Below, piece after piece: positions 1 to 8,757 of a stretch of 64,000 bases of DNA (the stretch's first letter is position 1; every line of letters begins with the position of its first letter). A program made the position numbers and the translations under genes. The notes beneath the pieces were generated by a model. The model was not told the DNA's origin. It did not search any database and worked only from the letters and a program-made list of their open reading frames with translations. The DNA is from Mycobacterium sp. ACS4331 (lineage in GTDB: Bacteria > Actinomycetota > Actinomycetes > Mycobacteriales > Mycobacteriaceae): positions 54,000-117,999 of the forward strand of contig NZ_LZHW01000093.1 of NCBI RefSeq assembly GCF_001667265.1. Reading direction: 5' to 3'.

Positions 1-102
1 CTCTCTCCCATGTCTTACGGCCCAGCGCTCGACGACTCGGCCAACAGCATCGGTGGCGTCCGGCTGATGCGGCTGCTGGCTCAGGAGTTCGGCGTCGAGT
101 GA
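1..102 (+). CDS. C-terminal end of a glutaminase-like protein (partial)
   Basis: Frame 1 is open from the window edge to a TGA at 100-102 and gives the last 33 residues of a protein. The segment PALDDSANSIGGVRLMRLL resembles the C-terminal signature of serine-dependent glutaminases (P-x-L-D-x-x-G-N-S-x-x-G followed by a leucine-rich helix), which hydrolyse glutamine to glutamate and ammonia. Only the tail is visible, so the catalytic Ser/Lys cannot be checked. It converges on the Rv0361-like gene 19 bases away. Another protein with a similar tail is possible. Confidence 0.4.
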   Translation, partial: LSPMSYGPALDDSANSIGGVRLMRLLAQEFGVE

Positions 103-121
103 TGCCGCGTTCGGCGCGAAC

Positions 122-913
122 TCAGTTGCCGGCGTCCTGGCAGATCTTCCACTGGTCGTCGCGGAACTGCAGGTCGAGGCTGCGGGTCGAGCGTGTGCTG
201 GGGTCGGACTCCATGAACGTGGTGACGTTGGCCTCGGCGTGTTCGCCGTTGATCACGACCTGATCCACGCTGGCGATCACGGGGTACTGGCCCGCGTCGG
301 CGACCCGGCGGTGGATCTCATCCCACTGCCTCTGGTCGTAGTTGTTGTAGCTCTCCGCCGTCTGCCCGCAGGTGATCCCGCGCAGCATGACCAGGTCGCC
401 CTTCTCGATCGCGGTGTCGTACTTCATGATCGTGTCCTTGACCCGATCCTCCTGCGACACCCCGATCGAGGTGTTGCGGGTGAGCAGCACCGTGCCCAGC
501 ACCGCGACGGCCGCGAGGGCTGCGATCACCAGGATGAGCGCGAGCACCCAGCCCCAGCTGCGGCGGTTCCGCGGCGGCTTAGGGGCGCCGGGGCGCGGCG
601 GGATCGCTTGCGGCGCAGCGATTTTTGGTGCGTGATCGGATCCCTGCGAGGTGTCGCCGAGGGCGGTGAAGACCTCGGTCTCGGGGTCCGGGGTGGTGTC
701 GATCACCTGGGTCGAGCCCGCGTCCATCCCCGACGGTGCGGTGAACCGGCGCTCATCGGGGTCCACGGTGGGCAGCGGGTTTGCGTCGGTGTCGGGATCC
801 TGCTGTGCGGAGATGATCTCGGTCTCGGCGTTCTCCGACTGCGCGTGCTCGCGCGCGGTGTCCGGATCAGAGGGCGCAGGCCCGTCCTGATCGGGCTCAG
901 GTGGATTCGACAT
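122..913 (-). CDS. Rv0361-like single-pass membrane protein with extracytoplasmic C-terminal domain
   Basis: Translation from the ATG at 913 gives 263 aa, close to the roughly 275 aa of M. tuberculosis Rv0361. The first half is a long acidic, proline-rich cytoplasmic tail of low complexity. One transmembrane helix follows (WGWVLALILVIAALAAVAVL), then about 120 residues outside the membrane containing two cysteines (near GITCGQ and KICQDAG) that could form a disulphide. The outer domain looks like the NTF2-like fold of small DUF4878-type lipoproteins, and a related domain occurs in the proteins at 12454-12897 and 51463-52893. The frame stays open upstream to 1219, but that stretch overlaps the divergent Rv0360c gene and has no suitable start. 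Function unknown. Confidence 0.8.
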   Translation of the reverse strand: MSNPPEPDQDGPAPSDPDTAREHAQSENAETEIISAQQDPDTDANPLPTVDPDERRFTAPSGMDAGSTQVIDTTPDPETEVFTALGDTSQGSDHAPKIAAPQAIPPRPGAPKPPRNRRSWGWVLALILVIAALAAVAVLGTVLLTRNTSIGVSQEDRVKDTIMKYDTAIEKGDLVMLRGITCGQTAESYNNYDQRQWDEIHRRVADAGQYPVIASVDQVVINGEHAEANVTTFMESDPSTRSTRSLDLQFRDDQWKICQDAGN

Positions 914-1040
914 CGGTGCTGCGGTCCTCCACTTCGTGCGGCGGGCTGAGTAGTCCGAGCGCAAGCCTAGCGCCGCGACGATGCCGCCTCGCATCGACGG
1001 GCGTGGGGGTGGTGTGGCGGCTCGGGGGAGGAGCGGCAGA

Positions 1041-1466
1041 ATGGTCGCCATGACGCGGATGGGTGATCTCCTGGGACCGGACCCGGTGCTGCTGCCTGGC
1101 GACAGCGAAGCCGAAGCCGAATTGGACGCCGGCGAGAAGCCCGCGATCGTGGCGGCGGCCCATCCGTCGGCCTCGGTCGCGTGGGCGACGCTGGCCGAGG
1201 AGGCTCTCGCGGACGACAAGGCCGTGACGGCCTACGCCTACGCCCGCACGGGGTACCACCGAGGTCTCGACCAGTTGCGGCGCAACGGCTGGAAGGGTTT
1301 CGGTCCGGTTCCGTATGCGCACGAGCCCAATCGCGGCTTCCTGCGCTGCGTCGCCGCGTTGGCCCGGGCCGCCGAGAACATCGGCGAGACCGAGGAGTAC
1401 GCGCGCTGCCTCGACCTGCTCGACGACTGCGATCCGTCGGCGCGTGCCGAACTCGGGCTGAGCTGA
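1041..1466 (+). CDS. DUF3151 family protein (Rv0360c homologue)
   Basis: 141 aa, matching the roughly 145 aa of Rv0360c. The ATG at 1041 is preceded by a strong GGGGGAGGAG Shine-Dalgarno 8 bases away; an internal ATG at 1050 is the alternative. The protein is soluble, alpha-helical and alanine-rich, with a conserved centre (YARTGYHRGLDQLRRNGWKG) and an acidic C-terminus. It belongs to the actinobacterial DUF3151 family, whose function is unknown. It is divergent from the Rv0361 homologue, as in M. tuberculosis, and convergent with the CDF transporter downstream. Confidence 0.85.
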   Translation: MVAMTRMGDLLGPDPVLLPGDSEAEAELDAGEKPAIVAAAHPSASVAWATLAEEALADDKAVTAYAYARTGYHRGLDQLRRNGWKGFGPVPYAHEPNRGFLRCVAALARAAENIGETEEYARCLDLLDDCDPSARAELGLS

Positions 1467-1476
1467 CGGGTCGGAC

Positions 1477-2370
1477 TCAGCAGTCCTTCCCGGTGCCGCA
1501 GTCGTCGCCGACTCCGGGCGGTTCGACCTGCACGGTCGCGTGCTCGAGTCCGCGTGCGGCCAGGACGGCGCGGGCCTCGAGCAGCACCTGAGCCGAGTCG
1601 CCGCTGCTGGTCAGGTGGGCTGTGGCCATATCGCGGCCGGGCACCAGCGTCCACACGTGCAGGTCGTGCACATCGGTGACCCCGGGCACGGCCCGCAGCG
1701 CGGTCCGCAGTTCCTCGACGTCGATGTGGGTCGGTGAGGACTCCGAGAGGATCCGCAGCGCCGCACGCGCAAGGGCGATCGCGCGCGGGAGCACCCAGAG
1801 CGCGACCAGGACTGCGACGACGACGTCGGCGTAGGGCCATCCCGTCGTCACGGTGACGATGCCGGCGATCAGGACGCCGATGCTGCCGACGGTGTCGGCC
1901 ACGACCTCCATGTAGGCGCCCTTGACGGCGAGGCTCTTCTCGGCGTGGGAGCGCAGCAGCACCACCACGAGCGCGTTGGCGACCAGACCCGCAAGGGCGA
2001 CGACGATCATCGGAACGCCGGGCACCTCGGGTGCGTTGCCGAGGCGTTCGAAGGCCTCGAAGAGGATGAAGGCGGCCACGCCCAGCAGCAGTGCGGCGTT
2101 GGCGACGGCGGTGAACACCTCGGCGCGGTGCCATCCGTAGGTGCGGGCCGCCGAGGCCGAACCGTGCCGGGCCAGCAGCACCGCGGTCAGCCCCATGAAC
2201 ATCGCGACCAGGTCGGTGAGCATGTGGCCCGCGTCGGCGAGCAGCGCGATCGAATTGATCAGCAGTGCCGTGGTCAGTTCCAGCACGAAGAACGCCGCCA
2301 GAATCGCGGCGGCGATGACCATGCGGCTGACCCGAGAGTCAGTGTGGCTGTGATCGTGGCCGGCGCCCAT
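1477..2370 (-). CDS. Cation diffusion facilitator (CzcD/ZitB-type metal exporter)
   Basis: 297 aa with a short His-rich start (GHDHSH), six predicted membrane helices and a C-terminal cytoplasmic ferredoxin-like domain (residues about 205-290). The signature NSIALLADAGHMLTD (residues 39-53) carries the His/Asp metal site of helix II, and VADTVGS is the matching helix V motif. This places it in the zinc/cobalt/cadmium proton-antiport family. A CysGly-rich tail (CGTGKDC) could bind metal. It is inserted between the Rv0360c and Rv0359 homologues, which are adjacent in M. tuberculosis. The AT-rich operator directly upstream suggests ArsR/SmtB-type metal control. The exact metal cannot be read from the sequence. 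Confidence 0.9.
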   Translation of the reverse strand: MGAGHDHSHTDSRVSRMVIAAAILAAFFVLELTTALLINSIALLADAGHMLTDLVAMFMGLTAVLLARHGSASAARTYGWHRAEVFTAVANAALLLGVAAFILFEAFERLGNAPEVPGVPMIVVALAGLVANALVVVLLRSHAEKSLAVKGAYMEVVADTVGSIGVLIAGIVTVTTGWPYADVVVAVLVALWVLPRAIALARAALRILSESSPTHIDVEELRTALRAVPGVTDVHDLHVWTLVPGRDMATAHLTSSGDSAQVLLEARAVLAARGLEHATVQVEPPGVGDDCGTGKDC

Positions 2371-2380
2371 ACCGGCAATC

Positions 2381-2398
2381 TATGCGTATTGATGCATA
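2381..2398 (-). promoter_or_regulatory. Inverted repeat typical of an ArsR/SmtB metal-sensor operator
   Basis: TATGC-N8-GCATA, a perfect 5-base inverted repeat in an AT-rich patch that stands out from the GC-rich surroundings. It begins 11 bases upstream of the CDF exporter start. SmtB/NmtR/KmtR-type repressors use similar imperfect AT-rich dyads in front of metal efflux genes. No ArsR gene is present in the window, so the regulator would act from elsewhere. Confidence 0.5.
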
Positions 2399-2409
2399 TA
2401 TCGCAAGAG

Positions 2410-3189
2410 TCATAACCAGGCCGACCAGAACCGGGTGAGCTGGCTGCCCATCCAGGCGAACTGCTCGTTGACGCCGGACCACTCGAAGACCTCGCCGACG
2501 GCGCCGAAGAACAGCCGATTCAGCGGCGGGGCGATCAGCAGGACAACGACGATCAGGAAGCCCCACTGCTTGAACCCGTCGAGCGCGCGCTGGGTCTCGG
2601 GCTTCAGGTGCGGCTCCAGCGCGCCGTAGCCGTCGAGGCCGGGGACGGGCAGCAGGTTGAGCACCAGGGCCATCAGCTGCAGCAGGGCCAGGAACGCGAC
2701 CCCGGCCCAGAACACCGCGTGGGCGGGATCGAAGAACAGCCGGACCGACACCAGGAGCAGGATCGCGAGCACGAGGTTGGCGAACGGGCCGGCCAGGCTC
2801 ACCAGCGTCCGCTGCCGCGGCGTCATCCAGGATGTGCGGACATACACAGCTCCACCGGGCAGCCCGATGCCGCCGAGCGCGATGAACAGCAGCGGCAGTG
2901 CGATCGACAGTCCCGGGTGGGAGTACTTGAGCGGATTGAGCGTCAGGTAGCCGCGCGACTCGATGTCGTGATCGCCGAACCTCCACGCAGTGGCGGCGTG
3001 CCCGAACTCGTGCAGGCACAGCGAGACGACCCACCCGGCGATGACGAAGATGAACACCCCGGCATAGGCGAGCGCATTGACGGTGTCGGCCGCGAGCCAG
3101 GCCAGCACGCCGCCGAGTGCGGTGACGGCCAGGACGGCCAGAAAGATCGGGCTCGGACGCACCGACTGGCGAAGGGGACGTACGTTCAC
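2410..3189 (-). CDS. M50 family site-2-type zinc metalloprotease (Rv0359 homologue)
   Basis: 259 aa, the same size as Rv0359. It is a polytopic membrane protein with the zinc-binding HEFGH motif at residues 60-64 inside a membrane segment and the third zinc ligand in NLLPVPGLDGYG (Asp about 186). It has the compact S2P-fold of standalone M50 proteases (SpoIVFB/Rv0359 group), without PDZ or CBS domains. The family cleaves membrane-embedded substrates such as anti-sigma factors; the substrate here is unknown. The gene ends 39 bases before the start of the CDF gene and begins 9 bases after the end of the Rv0358 homologue, so the Rv0358-Rv0359 pair is probably co-transcribed. Confidence 0.9.
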   Translation of the reverse strand: MNVRPLRQSVRPSPIFLAVLAVTALGGVLAWLAADTVNALAYAGVFIFVIAGWVVSLCLHEFGHAATAWRFGDHDIESRGYLTLNPLKYSHPGLSIALPLLFIALGGIGLPGGAVYVRTSWMTPRQRTLVSLAGPFANLVLAILLLVSVRLFFDPAHAVFWAGVAFLALLQLMALVLNLLPVPGLDGYGALEPHLKPETQRALDGFKQWGFLIVVVLLIAPPLNRLFFGAVGEVFEWSGVNEQFAWMGSQLTRFWSAWL

Positions 3190-3198
3190 CCCCGCAAA

Positions 3199-3810
3199 CT
3201 ACTCGCGGGTGCGGCCCACCCGCAGCCAGCCCTGGGTGTGCCGGTAGAACGTCGACCGCCGAACCGGCCGTGGCATCGGCACACCGTCCCGGATGACCGT
3301 GGCGGCCGGGGTGCCGAGTTGGGCGGCCCGGCCGGTGACCCACTGCGGTCTGCGCAGCGGCCCCGGCGGCAGGACGGCGGCCCGCAGCCCCGGCATCACG
3401 TTGATGGGCTGGACCCGCAGCGCTGGGGCGTGGCCGTCGAACAACACCGTGTCGTCGACGATGGCCTCGCCCTCGATCGCCTCGGCGCCGTCGGCGGGCA
3501 GCCAGCGCGCCTCGCTGACCAGCACGGTCCCCGTCTCGTCGCGAATGAGCGGGACGCGCTGCGCGGACCCGGTCAGGGCCTGTCGGGCACCCCGGCGCCG
3601 CGTCACATGGGCCACCTCGACATCGAGCCGCTCAGTGCGCAGCAGTCGCGTCAGGACCGTCGACAGGTCGGCCGAGGAGCCCAGCACCACCACCCGGCGC
3701 GCCTGCTCGGTCACGGCGTCGATGTCGTCCGAACCCGTCACGCGGACGGTCGGCAACGTCCGCAGCGGCCGGGGCACGCGGCGGTCTCCGAAGAGCAACA
3801 CAACGGTCAA
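3199..3810 (-). CDS. Conserved hypothetical protein (Rv0358 homologue)
   Basis: I choose the TTG at 3810 because AGGAG lies 5 bases upstream and the N-terminus then begins directly with a hydrophobic beta strand (TVVLLFGD). The result is 203 aa, comparable to Rv0358 (about 215 aa). An upstream start at 3903 would overlap the purA start. The N-terminal half looks like a Rossmann-type fold (VVVLGSSADLSTVLTRLL); the C-terminal part is arginine and proline rich, resembling an enzyme fragment of the diacylglycerol-kinase/NAD-kinase-like kind, but no catalytic motif is clear. It is divergent from purA with an 83-base shared promoter region, as in M. tuberculosis. Function unknown. Confidence 0.75.
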   Translation of the reverse strand: MTVVLLFGDRRVPRPLRTLPTVRVTGSDDIDAVTEQARRVVVLGSSADLSTVLTRLLRTERLDVEVAHVTRRRGARQALTGSAQRVPLIRDETGTVLVSEARWLPADGAEAIEGEAIVDDTVLFDGHAPALRVQPINVMPGLRAAVLPPGPLRRPQWVTGRAAQLGTPAATVIRDGVPMPRPVRRSTFYRHTQGWLRVGRTRE

Positions 3811-3893
3811 GGCGGCTCCTGACAGTTCACTGGGATATGGTGGGTCACCGGCTGGACCTGAATGATCAGGCCAAATGAGCAGGAGACTATGCC

Positions 3894-5189
3894 ATGCCGG
3901 CAATCGTCCTCATCGGCGCCCAATGGGGTGACGAGGGCAAAGGTAAAGCCACCGATCTTCTCGGTGGACGTGTGCAGTGGGTGGTGCGGTACCAGGGCGG
4001 CAACAATGCCGGTCACACCGTGGTGCTTCCCACCGGCGAGAACTTCGCGCTGCACCTCATCCCCTCCGGGATCCTGACGCCGGGGGTCACCAACGTGATC
4101 GGCAACGGCGTCGTCGTCGACCCCGGTGTGCTGTTGACGGAGCTGTCCGGGCTCGAGGAGCGCGGAGTCGACACCAGCAGACTCCTCATCTCGGCCGACG
4201 CGCATCTGCTGATGCCCTACCACGTGGCGATCGACAAGGTCGTCGAGCGCTACGCGGGCAACAAGAAGATCGGCACGACGGGTCGCGGGATCGGTCCGTG
4301 CTACCAGGACAAGATCGCCCGAATCGGCATCCGCGTCGCCGACGTGCTCGACGAGGGGCTGCTGGCCGACAAGATCGGCGCGGCGCTGGAGTTCAAGAAC
4401 CAGGTGCTGGTCAAGATCTACAACCGCAAGGCGCTGGAGCCCGACGAGGTGCTGACCAACCTGCTCGAGCAGGCCGCGGGCTTCAAGCATCGGATCGCCG
4501 ACGCGCGCCTGCTGCTCAACGAAGCCCTGGAGAACGGCGAGACGGTCCTGCTCGAGGGCTCGCAGGGCACGTTGCTCGACGTCGACCACGGCACCTACCC
4601 CTTCGTGACGTCGTCGAACCCGACGGCCGGCGGCGCCGCGGTGGGCTCGGGCATCGGACCCACCCGCATCACGACGGTGCTGGGCATACTCAAGGCCTAC
4701 ACGACGCGCGTCGGGTCCGGGCCGTTCCCGACCGAGCTGTTCGACGAGCACGGCGAGTACCTCGCCAAGACCGGCGGGGAGATCGGCGTGACGACGGGCC
4801 GCCGCCGGCGCTGCGGGTGGTTCGACGCGGTGATCGCGCGCTACGCGACGCGGGTCAACGGCATCACCGACTACTTCCTGACCAAACTCGACGTCCTGTC
4901 GTCGCTGGAGACGGTGCCGATCTGCGTGGGTTACCGCGTCGACGGCAAGCGCACCGACGAGATGCCGATGACTCAGGCCGACATTGCCCGCGCCGAGCCC
5001 ATCTACGAGGAGATGCCGGGCTGGTGGGAGGACATCTCGGCCGCCCGCGAGTTCGACGATCTGCCCGCCAAGGCGCGGGACTACGTGCTGCGCCTCGAGG
5101 AACTCGCCGGAGCGCACGTCTCCTGTGTCGGCGTGGGGCCGGGCCGGGATCAGACCATCGTGCGCCGCGACATCCTGGCGGCTCGGTAG
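3894..5189 (+). CDS. purA: Adenylosuccinate synthetase
   Basis: 431 aa, the normal family length. PurA joins IMP and aspartate using GTP to form adenylosuccinate, the first committed step to AMP, in the cytoplasm. Clear signatures are the GTP loop GAQWGDEGKGK (residues 8-18), GNNAGHTVV with the catalytic His, TTGRGIGPCY, EGSQGTLLD, and the GRRRRCGWFD loop that binds aspartate and GTP. The ATG at 3894 has AGGAG 8 bases upstream. The gene following it overlaps its stop codon by one base, which indicates translational coupling. Confidence 0.98.
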   Translation: MPAIVLIGAQWGDEGKGKATDLLGGRVQWVVRYQGGNNAGHTVVLPTGENFALHLIPSGILTPGVTNVIGNGVVVDPGVLLTELSGLEERGVDTSRLLISADAHLLMPYHVAIDKVVERYAGNKKIGTTGRGIGPCYQDKIARIGIRVADVLDEGLLADKIGAALEFKNQVLVKIYNRKALEPDEVLTNLLEQAAGFKHRIADARLLLNEALENGETVLLEGSQGTLLDVDHGTYPFVTSSNPTAGGAAVGSGIGPTRITTVLGILKAYTTRVGSGPFPTELFDEHGEYLAKTGGEIGVTTGRRRRCGWFDAVIARYATRVNGITDYFLTKLDVLSSLETVPICVGYRVDGKRTDEMPMTQADIARAEPIYEEMPGWWEDISAAREFDDLPAKARDYVLRLEELAGAHVSCVGVGPGRDQTIVRRDILAAR

Positions 5190-5836
5190 TGAGTCACGAC
5201 TACGGTCTGGATCCGCGCAGGGCGGATCCAGAGTACGACCGGCATGGCGGGTTTCCGGTCTTCGAGGCCGCCGAGCCGGGTCCGGGGTTCGGCCGGTTCG
5301 TGACGGCGATGCGCCGCCTGCAGGATCTGGCGGTCTCAGCCAACCCGTCGGCGGACACCTGGACCGACGCGGCCGACCGCGTCGAGGCACTGGTGTCTGA
5401 ACTCGCGCCGTTCGAGGCCGCCGAAGGCGTCGGGCCGGCCAACCGCGTGCCCGACCTGCCGGGCGCGGGCAGCCTGCTCGCACCGCCGTGGGTGGTGGAC
5501 AAGTTCGAACCCGACGAGGTGCGGCTGCGCGTGACGTTCAGCCGATACCACGTGGGCGGCAACTACGCGGTGCACGGCGGTGTGCTGCCAATGCTGTTCG
5601 ACTCGCTGTTCGGCATGGTCATCCACGCCGCGGGCCGGCCGATCAGCCGCACCGGTTTCCTGCACGTCGACTACCGCCGGGTCACCCCGATCGACGTCGA
5701 GTTGCATGCCCGCGGCTGGATCCGAGAAGCGCAGGGGCGCAAGGCTTTCGTCAACGCCGAACTGCGCAACTCCGACGACGAACTGTTGGCCGAGGCCCAC
5801 GGCCTGATGATCCGGCTGCTGGCCGGACAGCCCTAG
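5189..5836 (+). CDS. Hotdog-fold thioesterase-like protein (Rv0356c homologue)
   Basis: 215 aa (Rv0356c is 214 aa). The GTG start shares its first base with the purA stop codon (TAGTG), so the two are co-transcribed and probably coupled. The C-terminal 120 residues have the PaaI/4HBT hotdog pattern: VGGNYAVHGGVLPMLFDSLFG matches the family's conserved H-G-G-x-x-x-x-x-D helix, and the expected beta strands follow. The family hydrolyses acyl-CoA thioesters; the substrate is unknown. The N-terminal 90 residues are a family-specific extension. The link to purine synthesis is positional only. Confidence 0.85.
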   Translation: MSHDYGLDPRRADPEYDRHGGFPVFEAAEPGPGFGRFVTAMRRLQDLAVSANPSADTWTDAADRVEALVSELAPFEAAEGVGPANRVPDLPGAGSLLAPPWVVDKFEPDEVRLRVTFSRYHVGGNYAVHGGVLPMLFDSLFGMVIHAAGRPISRTGFLHVDYRRVTPIDVELHARGWIREAQGRKAFVNAELRNSDDELLAEAHGLMIRLLAGQP

Positions 5837-5877
5837 TTTCACCCCGCCGCCGCCGCGGTCTGCGCTTGAATGTCCCG

Positions 5878-6558
5878 GTGAAACCGAACAGACTGCGCCG
5901 CCTGTCCACTCCGCGCGCCGCCGGCCTGGCCGGCGTGCTGTTCGCGGTGCTGTTCGGTGCCGCCCTGGTGCTGATCCGCACGGCCGTGCCGGAGGGGGCG
6001 GAGGCGGACTCGCCGTGGCTCGACGGCGCCACCACCCATCTGAAGTGGGCGTCGGTGCTGATGCCGTTCGCCGGCATCGCGTTCCTGTGGTTCATCGGTG
6101 TGGTGCGCGACGGGTTGGGCGGGTACGAGGATCGGTTCTTCGCCACGGTGTTGTTCGGCAGCGGCCTGCTGTTTCTCGCGATGATGTTCGCCACCTCGGC
6201 GGTCGGCGCCGCGCTGATCGCCACGCGCGCGGTGTCGGTCGACCCCGCCGTGCACGCCGAGTTGGCGGCGTTCGGAAGGGTTCTGCTGCTGACGTTCTCC
6301 AAGACCTACGGACTGCGGATGGGCGCGGTGTTCATGATCTCGTTGGCGACCATCTGGCTCAAGACGGGTCTGATGCCGCGCTGGCTCATCATCGGGACGT
6401 ACGTTGCCGCGCTGGTGCTGCTGCTCGCCAGTGACCTCAGCATGTGGACCGTGCTGGCGTTCCCGGCCTGGGTTCTGGTGGTCGGCGTGCTGGCGCTGAG
6501 CCGTGCCGGGGTGATCGACATGCACTTCGGTGAGGACAGGCGCCACGACGCCGTGTGA
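5878..6558 (+). CDS. Polytopic membrane protein of unknown function
   Basis: 226 aa from the GTG at 5878; a TTG at 5866 is an alternative, and neither has a strong ribosome-binding site. Six hydrophobic segments are visible, beginning with AAGLAGVLFAVLFGAALVLI and ending with VLAFPAWVLVVGVLALS. Between helices 1 and 2 is an acidic, probably external loop. No catalytic or transport motif is recognised. It lies in the direction of purA and the thioesterase, 41 bases downstream, and converges on the MmpL transporter gene. I do not know its role. Confidence 0.7.
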   Translation: MKPNRLRRLSTPRAAGLAGVLFAVLFGAALVLIRTAVPEGAEADSPWLDGATTHLKWASVLMPFAGIAFLWFIGVVRDGLGGYEDRFFATVLFGSGLLFLAMMFATSAVGAALIATRAVSVDPAVHAELAAFGRVLLLTFSKTYGLRMGAVFMISLATIWLKTGLMPRWLIIGTYVAALVLLLASDLSMWTVLAFPAWVLVVGVLALSRAGVIDMHFGEDRRHDAV

Positions 6559-6619
6559 CGTGCGGCCGCGCGCCCCCGGAGAACGCGAGACGTGAACCTC
6601 TGCGCACCGATACGGCGTG

Positions 6620-8743
6620 TCATCGCCGACGTTTACGTGTCGCCGTCGCTGGCGCCGCGTGGCGGGGTGCGCGCTCGGCCGACTGGTCGGCACGGTCGGC
6701 TTGGCCGGTGTCGTCGGCATCGAATCGGGCCGGCCACCACACCCGCGGCCCGATCAGCGTGAACAGTGCGGGGATCACGACCGTGCGCACCAGGAACGTG
6801 TCCAGCAGGATCCCGAGGCCCACGATGATGCCCACCTGGGTGAGCACGATCAGGGGCAGCACGCCGAGAACGCAGAACACCGCGGCCAGCACGATGCCCG
6901 CGCTGGTGATGACGGCGCCGGTGGCGGAGACCGCACGCACGATCCCGGTGCGGGTGCCGTAGGTCGTGGTCTCCTCCCGCGCCCGCGTCACCAGGAAGAT
7001 CGTGTAGTCCACGCCGAGGGCCACCAGGAACAGGAACGCATAGAGCGGCGTGCTGGTGTCGAGTGCGGGAAAACCGAAGACGTGCAGGCTGACCCAGCCG
7101 CCGAGCCCCAGCGCGGCGACCGAGGACAGCACCGTCACGCCGACCAGCAGCACGGGAGCCAGCACCGAGCGCAGCAGCACGACCAGCACGACGAGCACCA
7201 CGGCCAGGATCGCGGGGATGATGATCACCTGATCCCGGCTCGCCGAGTCGCGCACGTCGAGCGCCGTCGCGTCGGCGCCGCCGACCAGGGAGTCGGGATC
7301 GGCCTCGTGCACCGCGGAGCGCAGGGCGGTGATCGTGTCGAAGGCCTCGTCGCTGGCCGGGTCGGCGTCGATGATCACCGACCACTTCGTCAGCCCGTCG
7401 TGCTCACCGCTCGGGGCGCCCGACACCACACCGCTGGTGCCGTCGATGGCCCGCTGGATCGCCGCGGCGGCCTCGGTGGAGCCGACGACGTTGGTCGGGT
7501 CGGTCATGCCCGACGGGAAGTGTTCGGAGAGCACTTCGAAACCGGTGACCGACTCGGCCTTGACCCGGAACTGCTCGACCTGCGTCAGGCCGGTGTTCAC
7601 TCCGAGCAGGCCCGAGGCCAGCACGAGCAGGGCGGCGATCGAGGCCGTCAGCACGACCGCCGGACGTTTGGCCACGCCGGAGGCGATGCGATGCCAGACC
7701 CCGGTCTCGACGGTGTCCTCGGTGCTTTCGCGGTCCGGATTGGGGATGAACGGCCAGAAGAGCCGCGTGCCGAACACCGCCAGCAGCGGCGGCAGCACGA
7801 AGATCGCGAACACCGCCGCGATCACCAGGCCGGTCGCGGCCTGCAGACCCAGGCTGCGCGTGCTCGGTGCCGCACCGAACAGCAGCGTCAGCAGGGCCAG
7901 CACGACGGTGGCATTGCTGGCGACGATCGCCGGGCCCGCGGTGCGCACCGCGGTCGCCAGGGCCGCCCGGTGCTCACGGGTGTGGCGCAGTTCCTCGCGG
8001 TAACGCGAGATCAGCAGCAGTGCGTAGTTGGTGCCCGCACCGAACACCAGCACGCTCGTGATGCCCGCGGTCGAACCGTCGGCGATGAGGCCGGCCGCGG
8101 TCGTGACGCGTTCGCCGGCCACCGCGCCCACGCGGTCGGCGATCGCGACCACCAGAAGGGGGACAAGCCACAGGATCGGTGACCGGTAGGTGAGGATCAG
8201 CAGCAGCGCGACCACCGAGGCCGTGACGGCCAGCAGCGTGAAGTTGGCGCCGGAGAAGGCGTTGGCGATGTCGGCGCCGAACGCCGGCCCGCCCGTGAGC
8301 TGGGTCTGCAGCGCCGCGGGCAGACCGTCGGCGGCGGCCTCGCGCATCGAGGTCACGGTGTCGGTGAGGGCGAATCCGGACAGCTTGGAGTCCACGGGCA
8401 CGGCCGACAGCGCGGCCTTGCCGTCCTCGGACAACGCGGGCGGGGAGCCCTTGATCCGCTGACCCGCGGCTTCGGCGGCGGCACGGTCTTCGGGCGTCAG
8501 CGGCGCGCCGTCGGTGCGCGTGACGACCAGGATCGCCGGCGCCCTGTCGCCGCCGGGGAACTCCTTGATCAGTGCCGCGGCCCGTGCGGACTCGGCGGTG
8601 TCGGGCAGCGCGACGGGCGACTGCGATGCCGAGTCCGAACTGCCGGCGAGTCCCATCAGGGCGCCCGAGGCCAGGATGACCAGCAGTGCGATCAGCCAGG
8701 ATCGACGTGATGTGACGGCATGCGCAAGACGACTCCAACTCAC
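6620..8743 (-). CDS. MmpL-family RND transporter
   Basis: 707 aa from the GTG at 8743 (protein begins MSWSRLAHAV); an ATG at 8782 would place 13 more residues inside the regulatory region. The topology is classic MMPL: helix 1, a large external domain of about 130 residues, five helices, a second external domain, and six more helices. At this size it is smaller than the lipid-exporting MmpLs (about 950 aa) and resembles the YdfJ/drug-export type. The C-terminus is short and basic. Divergence from a MarR regulator suggests substrate-inducible efflux of a drug or lipid-like compound. Substrate unknown. Confidence 0.9.
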   Translation of the reverse strand: MSWSRLAHAVTSRRSWLIALLVILASGALMGLAGSSDSASQSPVALPDTAESARAAALIKEFPGGDRAPAILVVTRTDGAPLTPEDRAAAEAAGQRIKGSPPALSEDGKAALSAVPVDSKLSGFALTDTVTSMREAAADGLPAALQTQLTGGPAFGADIANAFSGANFTLLAVTASVVALLLILTYRSPILWLVPLLVVAIADRVGAVAGERVTTAAGLIADGSTAGITSVLVFGAGTNYALLLISRYREELRHTREHRAALATAVRTAGPAIVASNATVVLALLTLLFGAAPSTRSLGLQAATGLVIAAVFAIFVLPPLLAVFGTRLFWPFIPNPDRESTEDTVETGVWHRIASGVAKRPAVVLTASIAALLVLASGLLGVNTGLTQVEQFRVKAESVTGFEVLSEHFPSGMTDPTNVVGSTEAAAAIQRAIDGTSGVVSGAPSGEHDGLTKWSVIIDADPASDEAFDTITALRSAVHEADPDSLVGGADATALDVRDSASRDQVIIIPAILAVVLVVLVVLLRSVLAPVLLVGVTVLSSVAALGLGGWVSLHVFGFPALDTSTPLYAFLFLVALGVDYTIFLVTRAREETTTYGTRTGIVRAVSATGAVITSAGIVLAAVFCVLGVLPLIVLTQVGIIVGLGILLDTFLVRTVVIPALFTLIGPRVWWPARFDADDTGQADRADQSAERAPRHAAPATATRKRRR

Positions 8744-8757
8744 GGAGCCCAAGATAC

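Noticed and set aside
914..1219. N-terminal extension of the Rv0361 homologue
   Set aside because: It overlaps the divergent Rv0360c homologue and gives low-complexity Ser/Ala sequence; the ATG at 913 gives the family length.
3807..5483. Long open frame of 558 codons antisense to purA
   Set aside because: Its product is arginine-, histidine- and aspartate-rich low-complexity sequence, as expected from the GC-rich complement of a real gene; purA on the other strand is unmistakable.
6617..8182. Long open frame of 521 codons antisense to the MmpL gene
   Set aside because: Composition is His/Gln/Arg-rich and lacks any domain; the opposite strand gives a clean 12-helix transporter.
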